Below are positions 1-13,630 of a stretch of DNA of 64,000 nucleotides, piece by piece (position 1 is the stretch's first letter; each line of letters opens with the position of its first letter). Where the stretch lies: positions 14,387,671 to 14,451,670 of the forward strand of contig NC_049989.1 of NCBI RefSeq assembly GCF_000003815.2, in the 5' to 3' direction. The DNA is from Branchiostoma floridae. Taxonomy: Eukaryota; Chordata; Leptocardii; Amphioxiformes; Branchiostomatidae. Both the position numbers and the translations under genes were made by a program. The notes under the pieces were generated by a model that was not told the origin of the DNA, did not search any database, and saw only the letters and a list, made by a program, of their open reading frames with translations.

Positions 1-242
1 AGAAGCCACGCCCCAAATACCCAAATACCCTGGCTGAATTGTCAGGGGTGATATCGTTAGGCTTTGCCGCGATGTCAACCCTGAGTGTGAGGATGTTTCA
101 GATTTGTCTGTTGGGGTCCAACAGATAACCTAATGATGTCACACCTACAGGGGTGCCAAGAATTCCAGACCTTTGTTTGACACAAATGATATCTCTGGGT
201 GATTCCACTGTTCTGACTCTCCTGGGGGTGTGCAGCACTCAC

Positions 243-3200
243 CTGTGGTTTATCCAGTGTGGGATGTTGTAGTCATCTCCGAGGTAGTTCTCAGCTGACT
301 TGTTGTGGAACTGTGATAAGACATAAGAAAATTTAGAAAAAAAGGCAGCCCAAACTTATTCCACTTTGATTTTTCCAAGCACAAGAGCTATCTATTAAAC
401 ACTCTGTTCTGCTGAAGTAAAAATCTAACTCAGTTCTTATTGTAAAATCAAAAAAGAATTCTGTTTCGAAAAATATGTTTCTGTTCAAAAATTTGTTCAA
501 AACAAATTGTTTAGAAATGACCTAACGAAACTAAGGATTAGTGCGCACACCTTACAAATTGAAAAGGGCCGACACTACAACATACCAGCCAATGAGAGAC
601 TTTGTCCCACATGCCATGACATAGAAAATGAATTTCATTTTATAATGGATTGTCCGACTTATCTGCTTACGTAGGCCAATTCATTTACAACTTCTTGCAA
701 AAACGAGATAATGCTATATGATATCAAATAGATTGTTTATACTGTTACATTAGATTACAAACATCTTTCAAGCAATCAATGTTGCAAGTGACATTAGATG
801 CTATATGTAAAGCACCGGGTCCCCCTAACCTTAAATAGAGGTACTGCATGTAGGGGCTGCTCTGCAAGGCACACCAGGTCGCTGCCGATGCCGTTGTCAA
901 TCATCCGTTGCTTGGTGATGTTGGTCAGTTCCCGATCCACCTCAAAGACGCCCGCGCCCGGAGTTATGAGTACCGTGATCTGTCCCGTACGGTCAAAATT
1001 CCTGGCGATGAAGTGTTTCTCAAACACTGTGGTGAGAGAGAAAACATGAATGGTGTTTAAAAAACATTAATTAGGCCACAGCAAGTAAATTTTATGGATG
1101 ACATCAGCACATGCATTAATTTTTGCCTGATTTCAGAAAAAAAAAATTTTAAGATTTTTTTTCCTCTTCGGGGATGGTCAGATAGACCAAAATAGGCTAA
1201 CATGTTGTGTTGTAGCCTAATAATAATAATACTTGTAGAAGTGACACTAGGGAGGTAGCCATGACTATAGTTGCAGAAGTGAAACATGATGGATGGTTGT
1301 AAAAGTGCCACCAATATGGAAGTGATGACTGTAGTTGCCAGCTTGACAAGTACCACACTAGTATCACTTTTACTATAATTGGTTCACTTTTTTAAGACAG
1401 GAATGAATGCCTTGTTAGTTGTTATGCCACATTTTGTCACTTCAAATCGTGTTACGATGATTATGGTGTCTATTTTGAAAATTTAGCCATCTTGTCTTTT
1501 TTTTATCCATCATGTCTCATTATTTTTGTACCCTGCATAAGATGTCATCCATAAAATTTACTTGCTGTGGCCTTAGCTACATTTCCAATATCAACTGGTA
1601 ATGCTGGACTATAATGTAGTTTTATCCATATCAGGTATGATTCAATCTCCCATGAATACCCTTTGCCGTGGCTTACACAAACAACACGTACAATATACCA
1701 CATGGAGGGTCTGCTATACTGAACTAAGGTTTCCACTTTTGTGGTAGTGGCCTCTAACCAGCTGTCAGCCAATCAGAAAATGGCCTTAGCTAAATGTTTC
1801 TTTGGGTAAAACTGACTATCTGATTGGTTGCTTACAAGCCATGCCCAGAAAAAGTGGAAACAGCCCAGTTGAGCAAAGACTCCCCAAGGTATAACCCTTA
1901 ATATAGGGCTGGCAAGAAGCTGTCTGTATAGCAAAATTATCTGCAGTATTAGATAGAACATGTACATTGTACATACCATTTAAAGACATGTTTATGGCCT
2001 CTAGGAAGTTTCCCTGGGCTGCAGTAGAGTTGTGGCCGACTGGACAGCCCTCTGTAAAGGATACATGTACAATACCCGTCAAATGTCAAATGTAAGGTAT
2101 CGGACCGGAGTTTCTTTTACGATTTCGGAGGTTGGCGGGCAGCCTCAGGCCGAAGGGCTACAGTTCCGCTAGTAAACGTAGGACGCGAAACTTAATCAAT
2201 ATGGCGGAAAGCCGTTTACTGTCTCTTTCCGACAAACCTATTGGTACCGTATGTTGCCTCTTTATTTTGGTTAGAATATGTAGTAAAATTTTAATTTTGG
2301 ACCCGAAAACTATCATTTTTTAACACTTTTTTGATCGAAGCTGCTTGGAAAAAACGAATTTTCCCAGGATAACGGCCTACGTGGTAGAGAAGCTAAATTC
2401 TTCATGTTTGTGTAAAATGAAAATAAAAAAATTCCATGTGATAACTTTTTTGCAATCTCCGATGACGTCATTTCTTCGAAATCGCATGAAAAACGCCGCT
2501 ATTTGGGTCATCAGGCGAAAAAACCGCATCACCGTTGCAGCGGACTAATACAAAAATGGTTTCGCTGGCCGACCAACTACTCCTCGCACAAAAACAATAC
2601 AACCCACGGGCTTTTCAGAAAATACGACAAATCTATGCTCAGCTATAACGATCACCAAGCCATAGGGAGCAAAAGTTAGGGAGACAACAGCGCACTTCCG
2701 GCCTATTACACCACCCTTCCGCCAACTCCGGTCAGATTTGAACTCCGACCCGGAACCTTAAGAGGGACATTTTTTCTCAATATGTATTTTTATTACTTAA
2801 AAAGTTCATATCTACCATATATCCAAATTTGGTTTGTCTCCGATGGTTACTTTTCCCACAGGAGCGGTTTAAAGTCAAGTCAAAAACACTGTATTTTGAG
2901 GCTATCAAGCCTAGATGCATGTTGAACCTACGTTATAATACAGAAACATTAAAAAACATGCTTTTTTCTGACATCGCTTTTCTGAAAACGAATAAAATGG
3001 GGTGCAAAGTCTGCCCATAAACTTGTCCGGGAAAGTATGTGCACTCTCCGTCGTTTCGGTGCTACACATCGGTAGAAAACCGTCTTTAAAAGTTGGCATC
3101 GCTGACGTCACGGAGTGACGTCAGAGGTTGCTCAAGGAAAACAGCAGGGGGTCGCGTTTTAAGTTCGTCGCTTGTAAGTGAAATGAAGAATGTGCCAGAT

Positions 3201-6200
3201 TTTGACATGGAGCAGTAGACCAGATCTCACACTTTCAGAATCAAACGCGTCCGACACCAAACTCTTAACTACTTCGCCGTGAACGGCCCCTTAAGAAGCA
3301 CAATGCGCCCCAAATGTGTGCAAGAATGCATTCTTACACAGTGCAAAGCACAAACTGGATCTTATTGTCGGCGCTAGAAGCGGGCAGTTGGAATAAGCGC
3401 GTCAAAGATGTGTAGTGCTTTTAATAGGCTATTACTACATACCACCGAAAGAAAAAAAGATCGCCGCGTTAAGGAGCTATGAACCGAAAGTCAGTAAACC
3501 CAGTTTCTCCTTAAGTTAGGGCTTAAAGCACCAAGATTTTAGCTTTAATGCCCATTTAAGTCATACTAATGCACGGCATCGCGAACATATGCGATAGGTG
3601 AACGACAGAGGTCGGCTCCAATCAAATGACATAGAGAAAGATATGATTTTGGAAAATTCTGCCCGCCAGAATCGATTAAAGTTGCCCGTTATGGTAGTTC
3701 TAAGGGGGGGGGGGTGAAAAAGGGGGAGGGGGGCGCCTAGGGCCTGTACATAAATATGCTGACTTTTTAACTAGAAAAATGAAAAACGGTGTTTGTTTTT
3801 ACACAATATAACGACATCTGATGGAAACTTTAAAATGCGTCGAAATTACGTCATCTATGACGTCATATATGGTACAAGCGCCGCCCTATTAAGGTATCGG
3901 ACCGGAGTTTCTTTTACGATTTCGGAGGTTGGCGGGCAGCCTCAGGCCGAAGGGCTACAGTTCCGCTAGTAAACGTAGGACGCGAAACTTAATCAATATG
4001 GCGGAAAGCCGTTTACTGTCTCTTTCCGACAAACCTATTGGTACCGTATGTTGCCTCTTTATTTTGGTTAGAATATGTAGTAAAATTTTAATTTTGGACC
4101 CGAAAACTATCATTTTTTAACACTTTTTTGATCGAAGCTGCTTGGAAAAAACGAATTTTCCCAGGATAACGGCCTACGTGGTAGAGAAGCTAAATTCTTC
4201 ATGTTTGTGTAAAATGAAAATAAAAAAATTCCATGTGATAACTTTTTTGCAATCTCCGATGACGTCATTTCTTCGAAATCGCATGAAAAACGCCGCTATT
4301 TGGGTCATCAGGCGAAAAAACCGCATCACCGTTGCAGCGGACTAATACAAAAATGGTTTCGCTGGCCGACCAACTACTCCTCGCACAAAAACAATACAAC
4401 CCACGGGCTTTTCAGAAAATACGACAAATCTATGCTCAGCTATAACGATCACCAAGCCATAGGGAGCAAAAGTTAGGGAGACAACAGCGCACTTCCGGCC
4501 TATTACACCACCCTTCCGCCAACTCCGGTCAGATTTGAACTCCGACCCGGAACCGTAAGGAAATATTGCAAATGCATTTAAGTTTGCAGGGTTTTAATTT
4601 CGCGGTAGCGGGAAAAGGGACTTTTGCCGTGGTTTTAAGTTCGCGGTAGCATCATACACCGTAGTCTCTTACTGTCATGGAAAAATGTTCGCAGTGGTTT
4701 TAAATTCGCGGTGAAGCAGCCAACGTGAAAACCGCGAACATTAAACCACTGCAAAAGTTTCTGCATTACAGTACATTCTGTTTTACATTGAATGCTGGAA
4801 AGTTGATACACTAGAAACACTGATAATTTAACCCCAATACTCCAAAGCTTTACTCACCATCCTTACAGTATCTGGTCTTGTCAGGGTACTGAATGAAGTG
4901 ACGTTTGAGGGAGACTAACATGGGGCTCCAGTCCTCCATTCTCTCTGCCTGAGCCACAACCCTGTAGTTCCAGGTACAAAACTCAAATCAAAAAGACACC
5001 CACTGAAGAGATAATGATATAGTCAAACCTGCCCAAGACGACCAGCCGGGGGACCGGGCAAAAGCGGTCGATTTGGTCAGGTGGTCGGTTAGAAGAGTAT
5101 TGACTCACAAAATGCCCGATGCATAGTTTCCATTGTGTTTAACGGCAAATAGCAAGCACACGCACGTTTACATACAGCATCTAATGTAGCTTGCAACATT
5201 GATTGCTTGAAAGATGTTTTGACTGATGTTTTCTTATTCAAAGTAATTAACACATTACATTAGATAGACTTTGGTGTAACAATTCTACTTTGTGGGAAAT
5301 TCTTGATGACACCTTGAAATGATAAGATTCTGACTCAAGTGACCTCAATACAACAGTAATTGCCCTAGGTGCGGACGAGGGACTGTAGGTTTTGAACCAC
5401 TCACACCGCACCATCGCACATGTGGTGGGTTCAAATGAGTAGAGTGAGGAAAGCCGTGTAAAGTGCCTTTCCCAAGATTGGTGACATGCAGCCGGATTCA
5501 AATTTTTCACAAGTTGAGATAGGAAAGTGCCTTTCCCAAGGGCACAACATTGGTGGCATGTCAGCAAAACACCCTAACCATTACAAAAACACAATGCCAA
5601 TTTGGCATATTGTTAGGAGTGCTTAAAATGTAACAGCCTGGCTGCTATGCTCATTTGTTCATGACTGCAATGAAATCCTATAGTTACCTGTAGAAGTCTT
5701 CACATATTCTCCCCTTGTAGTCAACTTGAAGACATTTCCTCATGGATTGTGGGAACTCATCTGAGGAATGTGCGTAAGGTTTCTTCTTAGAGTCAAGAAA
5801 TATTTTCTTATACTTTCATACTGTAAATACCATCAGATATGAAATTTAAAAAAATGGTGTATAGCTGGCGAAAAGATAACTGTTTCAAATCTGAATACGT
5901 GCAATTGGGCATTCAAGTCTATTAGATGTACATACATAAACAAGATATATGGCTTCCACTGTTTAACAATGAACTTACCTACAGAATCTGCATCATAAAA
6001 TGTTCTTGAGAAGACAACAATGGTGACCTCATGATTACTGTTGTTTTCCTGCAGTCGTAAGAAAAGATTTTAAAATAGTACTCTTACAGCAGATAAACAA
6101 ATGTTGTTTAGATCTGTACTGGATAAAGTTTCTTATCCAGAAAAACTAAACAAAGGTAAGTAAGGTCTTACTTTGGTAAGTAAGGTCTATTCCTTACCTT

Positions 6201-9200
6201 CCATCTGGTAAAGAGTTCCTTGAGGAACATACAGGCCTTCTCCCAGTACAGGTCACCTTTGTGGGAAAGGAGATGGTACAAAAAATCAGAAGGATGACAG
6301 CATTTCAATTGTTCAGAGCACTTATTGTCCTATAATTTGGTACAGCCATCGTCTTGTTTTACAAAATGTATGATTTTGACATGCTACTGTGTAACTTATT
6401 ACTGCTATGTTTGATGATTTGGGTTACTTTATTGGGTAATTTTATGTTATATTGTAGTGAATGTACATGTACAATGCATATTACTGTTAATGTTATGTTT
6501 GTATTCAACTATTTCCTTTTACTGTATATCCTGATTTGCTATGATGTTGTTACGGTCTCAGTTGGAAACCAGTTATTGCAACTAAAGAGTCTACATACAT
6601 TTTGTATGTGATTGTATACTCTAAAAATTAGAAAATAAATAGCCAGACAGAAAGGTAATATTTATGATGAAATACAAATGGTTCTCATTTTGAATCAGAA
6701 TACATTCAACACCATATCCTGCTCATCTTGCATTGTACTATTATGTAAGCACGGTTTCAATAGAATGCAACATGAAAATTATCATATAGCCAGATATGAT
6801 CCCACCACATGACTGTACGACTAAACTTTTACCCTTCAGCCCTTACCATGGATGTCAAACTCCCACATTTCCCTGCTCAACTGGATGAACAGATAAACCA
6901 TGGAGGTCGACGACCGGAACACTATCTGCAAGGGAACAAATTCTAGCTTTATAGGTAGTCTTTTATCATTACACTACAAGGTGTAGAAAAAGTTTGACTC
7001 TAATCAAAAGTTTGGTATGTCTTTCAGTGGCATTTACACAATAAGAAACCTTCATGCATGTATTATTGTTATTTAACAAAATCAAACCATGAAAAATGTG
7101 TATGTTCATGTAAACCCAAAGACATAGTGTTCAACATTCTATGAAACCAGTACAGTTACTGCACAAATGTATCTAATATGCAAAATATGCCTGAATATTT
7201 CAAAGAGAATTTCATCATTAATACATTCTAAGAATGGAGTATACATGTATATTAAGTTAAATTTCAGACATACCTTTGTGTCTTCTGTGATGACCCCACT
7301 CCCAACCTTTTCACTTCTCATCCAACATTCACCAATCTGGGCTCTGAAAGGTGCAAGAAAAGAAGATCTGACCAATCATGAGACTATCATCATGTAGGTA
7401 CAGCAATGGACTGCCTCCCTGTTTATAATGCCCCCATCCTACCATAGGGAAAATGATTGCCTGACGAGGCAACTCTTTTTGGTAGCAATATGCCCATTGT
7501 TTTCTCAATCATCACACAATTTTTTACGGGGGCCCATGCAGTCCAATGTGATGAGATATATTTTCATGAGGTGAAAACATGTGTCACTGGCAATTTTTCA
7601 ATTCACCAACATTCTGGTGATTAGTGGTGCGTACCGAAGCTCACATTCCGGTTCAGGTCCGGACTCAAGTCCAAAGATTCCGGTTCAGGTTCGGACTTAT
7701 AAGTCCGGTTTTTTTACGGTCGCTAAAGTTTCCCAAAATTAATTTAACGTTAGACACAAGCATAAACTTGCTCTACTGCGGCGACCCATTTGCGTATCCG
7801 GTGCCCGCCGCTGGGCCGCATGCTATCAAAATATTGCCAAAGACGACTGCATCATTTTCAAAGGTGTAGAAACATCGATTTTTAATAAAAACTATCGGGA
7901 AATCACGGCAAAATTCGACATTTTCCGCTTGTTTTTTTGACGGCCGAAATTTCAAAATGGCGCTTGCGAGGTCATAGGGGTCAATGGGATAGCCTACTGT
8001 AATGCGGGTAGAAATGATGCGTGCGGTGTTTTTATCTTCTACATTCAACCGTAAAATTAATTTTAAATTCATTCGTTACAAAGATAAATGCAGGAGGTAT
8101 AACATAAGTTCATGAACTTAAAACTTTTTCTAAAATAGAACGTGCCGGTGTTTCTTTTTAACAAGCTACTCACCCATGCTTTCAGTGAAGTATCCCGGCA
8201 AGCGGCAAATGTCATTTACAGTCGCCGCGCCGGAGATTTGTTTTAGCTTGTTTATCTTGGAAATTTTCTTCATTTTTAGAAGATATGGGACTTAAAACCC
8301 ATACCAGGAGATAAACAAATCCACATGCTTTATTTTCATGGGTAATATTGCTAAAGTCAACCTGTCATTTTTGCCGCGTTGCCGGATTTGAAAGAAAGTT
8401 GCCGCGGCGCGACCATGTGCTTGGCTTATGGCGGTAGGACAATATGCAGAAATACGTTATTTTCTGGCCTGTTGGCTGCGATTAAAAAGTTACATAGGCA
8501 TCTAGCGTTGTTTTTAGATGTTACTAGTATACAACAAGAAAGAGATTTCCGGTTTTCCAGAAAACCGGTTTTTGACGTTACGGTTTTAACCGGACTTGAA
8601 CCGAAAGTTATAGCAAGTCCAAGTCCGGTTCGGCGAACCGGTACGCACCACTACTGGTGATCATGATCAACTACGCTGACCGTTGACAGTACTAGTGTCA
8701 TGATTTAAATAAAGGCAATCAAATTAGCATGTTACTCTAACAAAACAGGCATTCCTGTCTGTAATGTAAAGAAAGAGTAATATACAAAAAACATCCTTAC
8801 CTGATACCTGCAAACTCCACCTTCTTGGTGATATATGCACATGTGCTCACCTGTATGTGAACACAAGAAGCTACAGGTGAGACAAAGACCTATCTAGCTT
8901 CAGACAAGTGATTGACAGCTGTCAAGGTGAAAATAGATTGAGATATACCATAAAAACAAAGCATTTGGCTGTTGGGGACTGTTACATGATGACATGGTAT
9001 AGAAATCGTGCATGTACTGTAAATGCAGAAATGTTCGCGGTGGATTAATGTTCGCGGTTTTCGCGGTGACTACTTCACCGCAAACGTAAAACCACATTTT
9101 TCTATTATTGTATTAGACTGCAATCTATGGTGTTACCGTGAACTTTAATCCACCGTGAAAAGTCCTTTTACCTGCTACAGCAAAATTAAATCCCCGCAAA

Positions 9201-12200
9201 CTTAAATGCATTTACAGTATTTGTGCCCAAACAAAAGTGAACAGCTGTGAATCAAAATTGTCTGAAAGTTGACAAAGATTATATTAGGCAAACTACACTC
9301 AAACATTCTAAAAACCATGTTGCGTCCTCTTTTTACGAAGCTTCCTTGAAACGAAACAAAACACGACAGTGTTATTACAACCAATGCAGTGCCCGAAATA
9401 CTTTTTTCAGCCAGGTTTTTCAAGTGGCATCCTGAGTCAAAAGCCAAGTTGCGCCGTCGACATTTCAGGTTGCTCCACTTTCAAATTGTTACTTTCTTTA
9501 TATCAGCTACCTATCCATTATCTTTTCTTCCAGTTATATGTAACTATGTAATATGTCTTATGTTATGAAAAAAAAATAAATACAAAAGCTTAATATGCAC
9601 ATAGGTGGGGGAAAAGCAGTGTTCCAACTGCAAAACTTAAGGTTGCGCAGTATGCAACCTGGGTTTAAACTTTAAAATTAGGTTGCGCCAAGCAAACGGT
9701 GGTTGCATTTTCAAGTGGGCAAGTGGGTATTTCGAGCACTGCAATGTGAACAAACAAAAATCATTCTGCATATAGAAAACTTGTGTCTGGGTTCAAAGGA
9801 AATTCAATCTTTACAAGCTAAGACATACGGTGGTAAAACTACTCATTTATTAGACATGACAGACATTCCAGGTCATGGGGTCAAAGGAAGAGGCTACTAA
9901 TTCATGGGGAGGTAATGTTTTTGGTCTAGATCTGTTTGCATTTTGGCACTTGTATATTTCCAAATATTACTATTCATATGCACTGTGGAGTGACAGGAAG
10001 TGATAATGGAAACATGTTATGTCAATCAAAACCTTATTTGCATAATCAATGAATACGAGAAATTCTAAATATTTCAAACTCTTGTGTAAAAAAGTGTTGA
10101 CTTCTACAGGGTGACTTTTGGACCTTTGTCAGGTGTACTTTTAAGTTTTAGATTTTCTTCAGTTTTTTTCCCTATCTTAATTAAATTTTCTTTGAACCAT
10201 GTGAACCTGGAACTCGAAAAAGCAGTGCTATAGCAGATATTCAGCCATGTCACCACAAACAACTGTACACAGAATTACATAACAGTGCAACTTTAACATG
10301 TGAACAGGCATACATGATGACTACATCCCTAGGGGCTAACTTGGGGAGGATCTCAGAGTTCTTGATATTATATACAGTACTTGCTGTTCATTTCCAATAA
10401 GCAATATCATGTATTGAAAGCCTTTCTCATTAGAATTTTCAATGTAAGAATTGAAGGAACCCTTTGAGAGGTTCACTGAACAAATTCAGTACGCTGAGTG
10501 TCATAAGAAGAACTTCTGAGACCATCCCGGCTCTAGATGTGTCAAACCACAGGGAAAAGGGAAGAGGGGAACATGCCTCTGTTGACTTCGGCTCATTGAC
10601 CTAGGAATAAAAACGTAATCTCATCAATATCAAAATGTAATCCATCTAACATCTATTGTCAAACAATTCAAATTCATACCACAGATTTGTATCAAAATAT
10701 GTTCTGATTTCAAATGAGGTGCTTACTAAAATGTTTTAAACCCACTTACCATTCCAATTTTCTGAATGGTAACAGTTATCTAACTAATGAGGTTTTATTG
10801 GCTTCCACCCTGAGGCTTTGCCAAAAAAAAGCTTTTCTAGAGAATGAAAACTTCTCACCAACTTCTCAAAGTCCAAAAATCTTTTTGTAAATTAATGTTA
10901 CATTGTACATAATAGAGGCTTTCAAAGATAATGGGAGAAGAAGGTATGAAAAAAGGTTTTAAACATACAAATGTACCAGAGCCTCAAACATGTGGCAACA
11001 AACGTAAACCACAGTTATTATACTCCAATGTGTTGAAATCATGGATTGAAGTATACAAAGTAGAACAAAATGAATTGACAAGTGTGCAATGATGGCATTT
11101 GGACAGCAAATAGCAGTGTTGAAAAAGTTCATTGGCCTGATCACCTAGGACAAGTTAAAATATGGTGATCAGGCAAGTGATTAACATCGTTAAGCAACTG
11201 TGAATTTCTAAATACTTGACCATCATTGAATACAAATACATATACAAATACATATTGCACTGTTACATGTAGAATAAAGAAAGGATAAAAGAAAGAAGGT
11301 AGGAAAGGAGTAAAACAATGGAAATATTGAAAGAATCTTGGCAAACAAGGAAAATCAAATTAAAACAACCAAAAGAAATAAAAAATGTTAAGTGGAAAAA
11401 TGTAAAAGGACAGAAAACTGGAAGAAGAGTCAACATGAACCAAACAGAAAAAGAAGAAAAATCAAAATAGAAGCAACCAAAGGAAATGGTAATAAGGAAG
11501 AAAAGTAGAACCTACCAGGCTCTTCTTCAGCCTCCACATGTCACTTCTGCTGATGTACTGGTCCTTAAAGGTCAACTCCACAAGGTCAAGGGCAACGTCC
11601 TATAAAACATTCAACCTTTAAGTCAGAGTTTCCTTCTCTGTAAACAGGGCTCGAAATACTTTTTTCTGCATACCTGCACTGGTGCAGGTAACATTGAAAA
11701 TTACCTGCACCTGACAAATTTTACCTGCACCACTCTGAATTTAGGAAGTATGGATCATATTAAAATTGTTATTATAGGTGGTAACAGTCAATTAAGCTAA
11801 TAACAATCCATATACACCTACATCATAAAACATTTATAAAACCCAGTACATGGACCAGTGCAGGTTAGGTGCAGGTAGACACCAGAATAACCTGCACAGC
11901 TCCAATTTTACCTGCACAAACCTGCATATGCAGGTGGTATTTCGAGCCCTGGTAAAATTGGTGTATTCCAAACTTAGTGGTCACATTCAATTATTCTAAA
12001 TGGTCTGAGAATGGCATATACATGAAGCACAATGTGACATTGTAATAAGGCTAGGAAAAAAATGTTGTTTTTCCTATTTTAAGTCCTGAAAAAATTAGGG
12101 TCGGTAGGTAGGGATTATCTTTTTTCTCTCTCTTGTTATTAATTTTTTAGGCTGGCCAAAACTCTAGTGTGACATATTGGAATACAGTTGAACAAAGTAA

Positions 12201-13571
12201 ACTAAAATGCATGAGAACACAAAGCGTCTTTCAATGTCAAACTTGAATGTTGTGTATAGCAGATACATTTATCCTTCATTAGATAGGACAAGCATTAATA
12301 TTGTTTCTACTGCAGGCTGAATAAAAATTCTATCTGGAAGCTATGTGACTCCACTGCCTACCAAAGAAATAGTCTAGCGTCAGCAGGTTTTTCTAGCATA
12401 GGCACTACTAGGTAGGGAAACAGGAAACACAACATTTTTTTCCTACAGATGTAGGCCTAAGTCCAGCCACTCCAGGCAAGGAGATTCCTACCTGTGAGCT
12501 GACAAAGTTGACACACACATCGATGAACGGTCTTAGCTGGAACACATTGGCAACAGTCTTGTCCACACTTATACCTAAAGAAAAGATGATATTTTTGTCC
12601 ACACAGTACAGAAAAAAATAAAGAAGTATACTTCGTGTCAATTTGGTGTTTCTAACAGTTTTATCTAAAGTTCAAGTTTAGATCTTTTAACTGTGGGGTG
12701 AAAAAAACATCATTAACTGACCTTTCTGTTGAGAATCTCCTTTCAGAGCCTTAACTTGTAGCAGCAGACGTCTGTAAAGGCAACCACAGAAATTAAAGTT
12801 GATAAGACTTGTTCTTGCACTAATGACTAGAACTGCTGTATTTTCCAGTACTTTCTTGCACAATTCTTTTTGCTGTTCTTCTTGTCAATAGCCGCATCAT
12901 TTGCAAATAAGTATATAATAAAACATAATATGACATCATATTAAGTTCTGTGCTGAATGATACAGAGAATATTCAATAATGAATTCAAAAAGCTACAGGC
13001 CCAAGGGCACACTTCTTTCCCACACGAGGCACCCCTGCATGGAATAAGCTCTTACCGAGCACAGTCAACAGTAAGACAGTGAAAGAAGAGTTTAAGACAA
13101 GACTGGGGCAGCAATGGGGACTGCATCCAGACCTATTCGAGTACCACTTCACGTATACTGATGCGATTACCGCCACAACTAGGACAGCCTTATTACCCGC
13201 AAGGGTATTGATTGGCTGTGGTTCAAGGTAAAGATTCAAGGTAAAGATGAAGGAAACTGCAAGACCTGTGTACCTGTTAGGTTCTTCTGGCTGGTAGATC
13301 TCCACCACATCCCCCACTTTAGCACTGGGGAAGTCTTTGGAGTTGATGACCAAGTCATTCTCTAGAGTACAGAAACAACAGGTGTAATCCCTATCATGCA
13401 TACATTCTATTGGTAAGAAGTTGATGGAGTGTCGTGTGATATTTTACACACACAAACACACACACACACACACAATCACACACACATGCACACACAGACA
13501 CACACACTAGCACATGCACACACGGACACACACACACATACATGTGCGTTTACATACACACATACACACAT

Positions 13572-13630
<59 letters not shown>

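Larger units (their letters stand above)
2096..4554. mobile_element. Composite element: two 662-bp direct repeats around a 1135-bp core
   Basis: Repeat copies at 2096-2757 and 3893-4554 have a constant offset of 1797 bp and look identical by eye. Each starts GGTATCGGACCGGAG and ends CTCCGACCCGGAACC, which form imperfect inverted termini. The outer flanks are GTAA/GTAA (2092-2095, 4555-4558) and the inner flanks TTAA/TTAA (2758-2761, 3889-3892). The core has no long ORF but has a G-rich tract (3703-3732). There is no TG...CA LTR end and no PPT next to the right copy, so it is not a normal LTR element. It sits in the DEPDC5 intron between exons 1977-2051 and 4858-4961. Confidence 0.7.

Noticed and set aside
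2132-4345. Duplicated small ORFs of 63 and 67 aa as genes
   Set aside because: They are identical because the whole 662-bp repeat is duplicated; no coding bias or homology is visible.
2096-4554. Complete LTR retrotransposon
   Set aside because: The repeats lack TG...CA ends, no primer-binding site or adjacent polypurine tract is clear, and the core has no gag/pol coding sequence.
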